Shown one piece after another: positions 6,620 through 11,284 of a stretch of 11,284 nt of DNA. Origin of the DNA: JANXVV01 sp038230975 (GTDB lineage Bacteria; Planctomycetota; Phycisphaerae; Tepidisphaerales; Tepidisphaeraceae); contig JBBRMF010000171.1 of assembly GCA_038230975.1 (NCBI GenBank), positions 1 through 11,284 of the forward strand, read 5' to 3'. Position numbers and translations under genes: made by a program. The notes under the pieces were generated by a model. That model made no database searches. It was given only the letters and a program-made list of their open reading frames with translations, and had not been told where the DNA came from. Positions within the stretch are counted from its first letter, which is position 1; each line of letters opens with the position of its first letter.

Positions 6620-7099
6620 TCAAATTTCTCTTGAGATTTTCAAGCCGTAGCACTGCTCGATCAAGCCAACGAAGATATCCAAATCTTTTGCATCGGGGTT
6701 TCGCTGGAATGCGAGTCGCTTATTGCCTTGGCTTAGTTCAACATCCAGAAAATAGCCTTTCTTGCTGGCTCCACGAACCATAAACATTCCGGCGATGACC
6801 AACGCAATGATCCAGGCTTCGTAGTCGAAGTAGATACCCCCGTGCTGAAACCAGTACACGAGATGGCGGATTGGAAAATAGCCCAGGCTTATGAGAACAA
6901 TTCCTGCGATTAACTGCACGACAGGATGCGGGGCTTGAACGCCATGGCGCAACACAATCCTTTGGATATCTTGTTTCGAGACGGTGACCATGATTCGGCC
7001 GCTGTCAATTTCGGACAGATTTTGTTCCGTCGAACGGATGCCGCAGCAGCTTGCAGGGAGTGCCGCAACGGTTTCTGAATTCAATGTGTTATCCATCAT
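6620..7099 (-). CDS. Small membrane protein of unknown function, two predicted helices
   Basis: A 159-aa protein I do not recognise. Residues 1-58 are polar, with a Cys pair at 18-19. Two hydrophobic segments follow: about 60-84 (VVQLIAGIVLISLGYFPI and onward) and 94-108 (YEAWIIALVIAGMFMV). They are joined by a short aromatic loop (HLVYWFQHGGIYFDY). A soluble tail of about 50 residues (GYFLDVELSQGNKRLAFQRN to GLIEQCYGLKISREI) ends in what looks like a beta strand plus helix. A hairpin-in-membrane protein with both ends in the cytoplasm is likely. The start is uncertain: ATG 7099 or 7096, or an internal ATG at residue 37 (MVTVSKQDI), which would remove the oddly composed leader; none has a good Shine-Dalgarno. 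It lies divergent from the pseudouridine synthase and directly upstream of the Uma2 relic. Confidence 0.65.
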   Translation of the reverse strand: MMDNTLNSETVAALPASCCGIRSTEQNLSEIDSGRIMVTVSKQDIQRIVLRHGVQAPHPVVQLIAGIVLISLGYFPIRHLVYWFQHGGIYFDYEAWIIALVIAGMFMVRGASKKGYFLDVELSQGNKRLAFQRNPDAKDLDIFVGLIEQCYGLKISREI

Positions 7100-7116
7100 C
7101 GGTTGGCGATTCCAAA

Positions 7117-7126
7117 CCTAATTAGG
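7117..7126. promoter_or_regulatory. Palindrome CCTAATTAGG between divergent starts
   Basis: A perfect 10-nt palindrome lies in the 53-nt gap between the divergent membrane protein and pseudouridine synthase genes. Its position would allow it to act on both promoters. There is no supporting promoter motif, so this is only a candidate operator. Confidence 0.25.
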
Positions 7127-7152
7127 CTGCGAACGTCCATCGGTCTCTGGCA

Positions 7153-8073
7153 ATGATACCCAATTCCCCTCAAATCGTGCATAATGCCGTTGTGAAAGAA
7201 CGAATCCAGAAAATCCTTGCCAACGCAGGTGTGGCTTCCCGCCGCAGTATTGAACAGATGGTCACCGAAGGCCGCGTGTCGGTGAACGGGAAGGTCAAGA
7301 TGACGCTTCCGTTGCTGATTGATCCTTCCAAGGATCAGGTCGAGGTGGACGGCGAGCCGGTGAAAGTCAGTGCAAAGCAGATTGGCAAACGGCTTTATAT
7401 CCTGATCAATAAACCCAAAGGGGTCTACAGTACGAATGTGGCCCAGGGAGAACAGACGCGCGTCATTGATTTGTTACCGCCGGATTTGCCCGGGCGTGTT
7501 TATCCGGTGGGCCGATTGGATGCCGAATCGAAGGGCCTGCTGTTGATGACCAACGACGGCGAGCTGACGAACCATCTCACCCATCCGCGCTATGGTGTCC
7601 CCAAGACGTACAAAGCCGTCGTCGACGGGTATGTCACGGGCGAAGCGGTCGACGAGATGGCCAAAGGGATCTGGCTTTCGGATGAACGTACCGGGCAGGG
7701 GGTTAAGGCGGAACTGAGCAACGTCAAAATCGTGACGCGCGGGAATGAAAAAAGCACGCTGGAAATCACGTTGCGCGAAGGTCGAAATCGGCAGGTTCGA
7801 CGCATGCTGGCGCGCATCGGGCATAAGGTCCGCGATCTGACGCGCGTGAAACTGGGGCCGTTGACTTTGAAGGGGCTGGGGCCGGGGCAATTTCGCATTC
7901 TTACGCCGCGCGAGGTCAAACAATTGTGGAACCTCGGTCAGCAGGAAGACGGCGATGAAAAGCGGGTGAAACCGAAACGCGAGATCAAAGTAAGACTTGA
8001 AGGTTCCAAGGCCGAAACCCGCAAAGCTGCATTCCGTGAACGGCGTGAACAGCGGTCGAAGACGACGGGCTGA
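7153..8073 (+). CDS. rluB: rRNA pseudouridine synthase, RluB/RsuA family
   Basis: A 306-aa enzyme that isomerises a uridine to pseudouridine in ribosomal RNA; RluB acts on 23S rRNA and RsuA on 16S. An S4 RNA-binding domain covers about 15-72 (ERIQKILANAGVASRRSIEQ, VSVNGKVK). The catalytic domain has YILINKPKGVYST at 82-94, the active-site motif VGRLDAESKGLLLMTNDGEL with Asp123, HPRYGVPKTY, and EGRNRQVRRM near 219-228. A Lys/Arg-rich tail (about 260-306), typical of RluB, probably binds RNA. ATG 7153 has no strong ribosome-binding site; GTG 7192 (VKERIQKIL) begins right at the S4 domain and is a plausible alternative. RluB is favoured over RsuA by the tail and family wording, though specificity cannot be proved here. 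Confidence 0.92.
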   Translation: MIPNSPQIVHNAVVKERIQKILANAGVASRRSIEQMVTEGRVSVNGKVKMTLPLLIDPSKDQVEVDGEPVKVSAKQIGKRLYILINKPKGVYSTNVAQGEQTRVIDLLPPDLPGRVYPVGRLDAESKGLLLMTNDGELTNHLTHPRYGVPKTYKAVVDGYVTGEAVDEMAKGIWLSDERTGQGVKAELSNVKIVTRGNEKSTLEITLREGRNRQVRRMLARIGHKVRDLTRVKLGPLTLKGLGPGQFRILTPREVKQLWNLGQQEDGDEKRVKPKREIKVRLEGSKAETRKAAFRERREQRSKTTG

Positions 8074-8152
8074 GCCGATGGCTTGTGCGTCTTGTCCCCC
8101 TAGATCGAGAAAAATGCGTCCCTCACTCTATCACTGCATCGCGACTTAAAAT

Positions 8153-8280
8153 ATTCGGGCAAAAAATGGCCACTGAGGCACAAAGACACAGAGAAGATCA
8201 TAAAGATGCGAATGTGAATAGTTGGTTCTCTCTGTGCTTCTCACTCTGTGTCTCTGTGCCTCCGTGGCTATCTTCCGAAT
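8153..8280. repeat. Large imperfect fold-back repeat (MITE-like)
   Basis: Left arm 8168-8193 and right arm 8244-8269 are reverse complements at 23 of 26 positions, built on GAGGCACA-AGACACAGAG wording. The pairing resumes outward with ATTCGG (8153-8158) and CCGAAT (8275-8280). The ~50-nt loop is AT-rich. No flanking target-site duplication or coding content is evident. Similar GGCACAGAGACACAGAG palindromes occur as dispersed repeats in some environmental bacteria (recollection, not checked). It would form a long stem in RNA from the rluB transcript. Confidence 0.7.
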
Positions 8281-8310
8281 GTGTGAGCCGAGCCGCGCTT
8301 TAGTGCTAAC

Positions 8311-8363
8311 CTCCCCGGGAGTACCGGGGGAGAGAACTGTCAAAAAACCGGCGTAAACGCCGG
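8311..8363. repeat. Two GC-rich hairpins upstream of flgD
   Basis: CTCCCCGG (8311-8318) pairs with CCGGGGGAG (8324-8332) with one bulged G. CCGGCG (8348-8353) pairs perfectly with CGCCGG (8358-8363) around TAAA. Read on the minus strand, the second stem is followed by six T (8347-8342), so it has the form of an intrinsic terminator pointing away from flgD. The rest of the 459-nt gap (8074-8150 and 8364-8532) shows no gene, no clear sigma28 or sigma54 promoter, and only the flgD ribosome-binding site. Confidence 0.5.
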
Positions 8364-8532
8364 GCCATCTGAAAAATGGGGTGGCGCAGGAATCCAATTG
8401 AAATCGCATCACATCCGGACAAGCGATCATTTTCGCGCCGAAACCGCGCGGCAAAGCGCAATGATTGCCAGCGCGCAAACTACCCCGTCCGATTTTTGAA
8501 TCAATTCAGTTCCCAAGGCCGAAGGATCAGGC

Positions 8533-9003
8533 ATGAGCATCACTGGAGCCATCGCTGGAACGGGCCAATCGGGAAAGACTTCAACTTCCGGCGCATCGAG
8601 CAATCGCTCGACGCTTAACGCAAATGACTTCATCAAGTTGATGATCACGCAGCTTCAGAATCAGGATCCTACTGACCCTGCCAAGAGCAGTGAGCTGTTG
8701 TCGCAGGTAAGCCAGATCGGGCAATTGCAGTCTTCAACGCAACTGCAAAGCGCCCTCACGGGGCTGGTCACCCAAAGCCAGATCGGGTCCGCGGGCAATT
8801 TGATCGGCAAAGCCGTGCAGGGCGTTGACGACCAGAACAACAATGTTCAAGGGGTGGTGGATTCCGTGCGGGTGAGCCAGAACCAGGTTTATCTTGAACT
8901 CCACACTGGAAAAGAATTGCAGCTTGGCAAAGTGACGACGATTGGCAATGGGCCCGCGGCAACTGCGCCGACAACTCCACCGGCAACGACCGCCGCAGCG
9001 TGA
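8533..9003 (+). CDS. flgD: Flagellar hook assembly (hook cap) protein FlgD, short form
   Basis: FlgD forms the temporary cap on which FlgE polymerises into the hook, outside the cell, after export by the flagellar type III system. The conserved N-terminal export/assembly motif is clear: LNANDFIKLMITQLQNQDPT at 28-47, then SELLSQVSQIGQLQSSTQLQ. A small beta domain follows (about 88-137: IGKAVQGVDDQNNNVQGVV, VYLELHTGKELQLGKV), like the FlgD Tudor-like part. The protein ends in an Ala/Thr/Pro tail. At 156 aa it is shorter than E. coli FlgD (231 aa) and lacks the fibronectin/Ig-like domain. AAGGA at 8522-8526 lies 6 nt before the ATG. It is 57 nt upstream of flgE, in the usual flgDE order. Confidence 0.93.
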   Translation: MSITGAIAGTGQSGKTSTSGASSNRSTLNANDFIKLMITQLQNQDPTDPAKSSELLSQVSQIGQLQSSTQLQSALTGLVTQSQIGSAGNLIGKAVQGVDDQNNNVQGVVDSVRVSQNQVYLELHTGKELQLGKVTTIGNGPAATAPTTPPATTAAA

Positions 9004-9060
9004 GCAAAATCCACGTAGTCAGGCAAGGTTTATTTTTCGTGGGTTGTTGAAGGAATCAGT

Positions 9061-10806
9061 ATGGCACTTACCAGTACGCTATTTACGGGACTGTCGGGTT
9101 TGGACGCGAACACCACGCGGCTGAACGTGGTCGGCAACAACATCGCCAACGTCAACACCGTGGCATTCAAGTCAAGTCGCGCGTTGTTCAGGGCACAGTT
9201 TTATGTCACGGACTCCGGCGGCTCATCTCCCTCGGCAACGTTTGGAGGAACGAACCCAAACCAGCATGGGTTGGGAACGGAAATCTCCGCGATTCAAAAA
9301 GATTTCACCCCCGGTTCGATTGCACCAACAGGCAAGAGCACGGATCTGGCGATCGAAGGCACGGGATTCTTCATTGTGAAAGCCGAGGAGCAAACTTACA
9401 CACGCGATGGTTCGTTTGATCTGGATTCCAGCGACCGTCTCGTAACGGCAAGCGGTAGTTTCGTGCAAGGGTATGGAGTCGATCAAGCATTCAATATCGT
9501 TCCCGGCAAGCTTGGAAATTTGCGCATTCCCCTGGGGGCATCCAGCACAGCGCAAGCCACGCAGGCCGTCAATTTCACGGGCAATCTCGATGCTGGTGGG
9601 CTCGTAGCCACAGGTGCAAGCATTTTGAATAGCCAGTTACTGACACGGGTTGGCGGCGGTGCCGTGCCGACGGGCAGTACGCTGCTCACGGATGTTGCAG
9701 ATGCAACAACCCCGGCGACGGCGGCGTTTGGCGTCGGGCAGATATTTACCTTTCAGGGAAAGAAGGGCTCGCGCGACACCGCTCCTGAAACATTCAAGGT
9801 GACCGCGACTTCGACACTGGGTGACCTGACCAACTTTTTTAATAACGGACTGGGAATCGACACTACTTTTGGCAACGGTGGCAACGGAGGGATTCCGGCC
9901 AATCCATTGGCCCCCGTTCCGGGTGCGGTAGTTGAAGCAGATCTCCTGATTCCAAATGCCGCAAGAATTGTGGTCGTCGGCAACACCGGGTCGGCAAATT
10001 CACTGTCGATTGGCGCAAGTTCCTTTATTTCCGGTACGAGTGCGCCACTCGACTTTCAAGACGGTACAAACACCGCCGGCTTCACCAGCAATCCGAGCGG
10101 CGAGAGCATTCACACGAGCGCCGTCGTTTATGATTCGCTCGGAACCCCGGTGACTGTGAACATCACCGCAGTCTACCAAAAATCGAGTTCCGCCGGAACG
10201 CAGTGGAGTTTCACCGCCGACACGACGGACAATAAGGATACCACGGGCAATCAGATCGTGGGTACGGGGACGCTCGATTTTGACGTGAACGGTAAATTGA
10301 TTTCCAGCACGGGTAATAACGTCAAGATTGATCGAACCGGGACCGGTGCAAAATCACCTTTCGCAGTAAAACTGGATTTCACGGGTACGACTGCTCTAGC
10401 CAGCACAACGTCAACATTGGTCACCGCCAAGCAGGATGGTTCACCCCTGGGAAGCCTGAGCTCGTTTTCGATCGGCTTGGACGGGGTCATCACCGGGTCA
10501 TTCAGCAATGGATTGACCCGAACGCTCGGGCAAGTGGCGATTGCGAATTTTGCCAATCCGCAAGGGCTTGAAGACAAGGGCAGCAATCAATACGGAGCTG
10601 CCGCCAACAGTGGTTCGGCGGCGATCGGCCCACCGGCGCAGCTGGGAGCCGGGGTGATTCGATCCGGCTCGCTGGAACAAAGCAACGTGGATCTATCGAA
10701 GGAATTCGTCAATTTGATTATCGCCTCGACGGGTTTCTCCGCGGCCAGCAAAGTAATTACAACGGCCAATCAGTTGATCACGGATCTGATCAACGCGTCT
10801 CGATAA
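9061..10806 (+). CDS. flgE: Flagellar hook protein FlgE
   Basis: Structural subunit of the flexible hook joining basal body and filament; secreted without a cleaved signal. The N-terminal rod-family motif (SGLDANTTRLNVVGNNIANV, then NTVAFKSSR, about 12-40) and the D1 motifs GTEISAIQKDFTPGSIAPTG and STDLAIEGTGFFIV are intact. The C-terminal coiled-coil part, from SGSLEQSNVDLSKEFVNLI (about 535) to ITTANQLITDLINASR, closes the protein. The long central region, about residues 150-500, is Thr/Ser/Gly-rich and variable, matching the surface-exposed hook domains and making the protein longer (581 aa) than the 402-aa Salmonella FlgE. I see no cysteine, so the lysinoalanine cross-link of spirochete hooks is not expected. 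AAGGA at 9050-9054 sits 6 nt before the ATG. A hairpin series follows the stop. Confidence 0.96.
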   Translation: MALTSTLFTGLSGLDANTTRLNVVGNNIANVNTVAFKSSRALFRAQFYVTDSGGSSPSATFGGTNPNQHGLGTEISAIQKDFTPGSIAPTGKSTDLAIEGTGFFIVKAEEQTYTRDGSFDLDSSDRLVTASGSFVQGYGVDQAFNIVPGKLGNLRIPLGASSTAQATQAVNFTGNLDAGGLVATGASILNSQLLTRVGGGAVPTGSTLLTDVADATTPATAAFGVGQIFTFQGKKGSRDTAPETFKVTATSTLGDLTNFFNNGLGIDTTFGNGGNGGIPANPLAPVPGAVVEADLLIPNAARIVVVGNTGSANSLSIGASSFISGTSAPLDFQDGTNTAGFTSNPSGESIHTSAVVYDSLGTPVTVNITAVYQKSSSAGTQWSFTADTTDNKDTTGNQIVGTGTLDFDVNGKLISSTGNNVKIDRTGTGAKSPFAVKLDFTGTTALASTTSTLVTAKQDGSPLGSLSSFSIGLDGVITGSFSNGLTRTLGQVAIANFANPQGLEDKGSNQYGAAANSGSAAIGPPAQLGAGVIRSGSLEQSNVDLSKEFVNLIIASTGFSAASKVITTANQLITDLINASR

Positions 10807-10816
10807 ATCAATAGAC

Positions 10817-10888
10817 GGATGGAGGATCCATCCTGCGGCTCTCAGCCCTCGCGACAGGTGTTACTTCTGCTGTCGCGGGGGCGATTTT
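10817..10888 (+). terminator. Hairpins after flgE, terminator-like
   Basis: GGATGG/CCATCC (10817-10822, 10828-10833) forms a small stem. It is followed by a 12-bp stem, 10846-10857 with 10870-10881 (one G-U pair, 12-nt loop), and then TTTT at 10885-10888. The T-run is short, so termination is probably partial. This would lower flbD expression relative to the hook genes. Confidence 0.5.
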
Positions 10889-10897
10889 AAACTCAAC

Positions 10898-10936
10898 CCT
10901 GAATTCGGTTTTTGAATTCAGGCGCTTCCTTTTTTT
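10898..10936 (+). terminator. Perfect inverted repeat and T7 tract just before flbD
   Basis: CCTGAATTC (10898-10906) and GAATTCAGG (10914-10922) form a perfect 9-bp stem with loop GGTTTTT. Seven nt later comes a run of seven T (10930-10936), only 1 nt before the AGGTGG presumed ribosome-binding site of flbD. The gap between stem and T-run is larger than in a classical terminator. It could be an attenuator or an operator. Confidence 0.45.
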
Positions 10937-10953
10937 CAGGTGGTGGAACTGCC

Positions 10954-11148
10954 ATGATCACACTTACGCGTCTTAACGGTCAGGCGTTCGTCATGAATGC
11001 CGAGAAGATCAAGTACGTCGAATCGACGCCGGACACAGTCGTCTGTTGCGATACCGGTGAAAAGATGATGGTGCGCGAATCGCTTCACGAAGTGATGAAG
11101 CGAGCGATCGACTACGCACGGATTATTCGCAAGCCGGTCACCGATTAA
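10954..11148 (+). CDS. flbD: Flagellar protein FlbD
   Basis: A complete 64-aa protein of the small FlbD family found in flagellar clusters of spirochetes, clostridia and planctomycetes, usually near flgE and motAB. It shows the family pattern MITLTRLNGQAFVMNAEKIK, then YVESTPDTVVCCDTGEKMMV and RESLHEVMKRAIDYARIIRK: short beta strands followed by one helix. This is not the Caulobacter FlbD sigma54 activator, which shares only the name. Its molecular role is not settled; an accessory role in motility is assumed from gene context. AGGTGGTGGA at 10938-10947 precedes the ATG; upstream in-frame codons (from 10912) run through the hairpin and T-tract and are not credible. motA would be expected next but is not recognisable before the window ends. 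Confidence 0.92.
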   Translation: MITLTRLNGQAFVMNAEKIKYVESTPDTVVCCDTGEKMMVRESLHEVMKRAIDYARIIRKPVTD

Positions 11149-11284
11149 ATGGAACTTCAGAATGAGTCGGGGTGGCCCGGGGCCGGGAGCGCCGCGAAGC
11201 GGAGGGGGGGCTGGAAGGAAAACCCAAAAAAGCAGAACGCGGAACGGCGCACCACCCAGAAGATAAAAAAAAATATAAAAAGAG
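11149..11284. other. Unassigned end of window with odd composition
   Basis: Following the flbD stop, the sequence turns to long G and A runs and has only four T in its last 84 bases. A frame from ATG 11149 stays open to the edge but lacks a ribosome-binding site and does not resemble MotA or any family I know. Intergenic repeat or low-quality contig end are both possible. Confidence 0.4.

Noticed and set aside
7474..7923. Antisense frames of 109-149 codons inside rluB
   Set aside because: They run opposite the conserved catalytic core of the pseudouridine synthase, and their Arg/Pro/His-rich translations are typical of shadow frames.
8085..8303. Open frames across the fold-back repeat
   Set aside because: They are created by the repeat arms themselves, translate to low-complexity wording on both strands, and lack ribosome-binding sites.
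10807..10953. A c-di-GMP or other known riboswitch ahead of flbD
   Set aside because: The stems do not carry the conserved GEMM core bases or another riboswitch consensus I can recognise; only simple hairpins are visible.
11149..11284. Open frame from ATG 11149 as the start of motA
   Set aside because: The translation (MELQNESGWPGAGSAAKR and onward) has no hydrophobic segment and none of the MotA N-terminal pattern, there is no ribosome-binding site, and the DNA composition is abnormal.
1..11284. CRISPR array, tRNA or rRNA genes, insertion sequences
   Set aside because: No regularly spaced direct repeats, no cloverleaf with a T-loop GGTTCGAATC-type core, no rRNA signatures and no transposase-like frame were found on either strand.

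Overview
The window looks like a chromosomal segment of a planctomycete-like bacterium (phylum Planctomycetota, possibly Phycisphaerae). The grounds are the family character of the flagellar genes (a short FlgD without the usual C-terminal domain, a long FlgE and an adjacent FlbD), a Uma2-type nuclease relic, a small charged lipoprotein, and a fold-back repeat of a kind I associate with environmental planctomycete genomes. This placement is inference. No rRNA, tRNA, CRISPR array, transposase or integrase is visible.

Layout from left to right. (1) Positions 1-1810, minus strand: a compact pair of a 119-aa tRNA-binding (EMAP-II/MetRS-beta/CsaA-type) protein and recN, with recN running off the left edge. 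(2) 2008-2214, plus: a tiny lipoprotein, convergent with a PIN-PhoH ATPase/RNase (2322-3656, minus). Back-to-back hairpins lie between the two. (3) 3920-4948, plus: a type I mannose-6-phosphate isomerase (manA) behind a 263-nt divergent region that holds two copies of a palindromic 10-mer. (4) 4984-5809, plus: a higBA-type toxin-antitoxin operon. It has a near-consensus sigma70 promoter so close to the toxin start that the toxin mRNA may be leaderless. (5) 5856-7099, minus: an unknown two-helix membrane protein, then a Uma2-family PD-(D/E)XK gene wrecked by two stops and two frameshifts, then a strong intrinsic terminator. (6) 7153-8073, plus: an RluB/RsuA-type 23S/16S rRNA pseudouridine synthase. 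(7) 8074-8532: 459 nt without genes, holding a large imperfect fold-back repeat and two GC-rich hairpins. (8) 8533-11148, plus: flagellar hook genes flgD, flgE and flbD, with three successive inverted repeats between flgE and flbD. (9) The last ~135 nt are compositionally odd, perhaps a poor-quality contig end.

Together this is mainly housekeeping sequence: DNA repair, tRNA/RNA handling, sugar phosphate metabolism, rRNA modification and motility. A small accessory patch (toxin-antitoxin, dead Uma2 gene, membrane orphan) sits between manA and rluB. I see no convincing new multi-gene defence or metabolic system. The items most worth checking are the possible leaderless higB start, a short reading frame overlapping the phoH start by ATGA, the hairpin series before flbD, the fold-back repeat, and the two unknown small envelope proteins.
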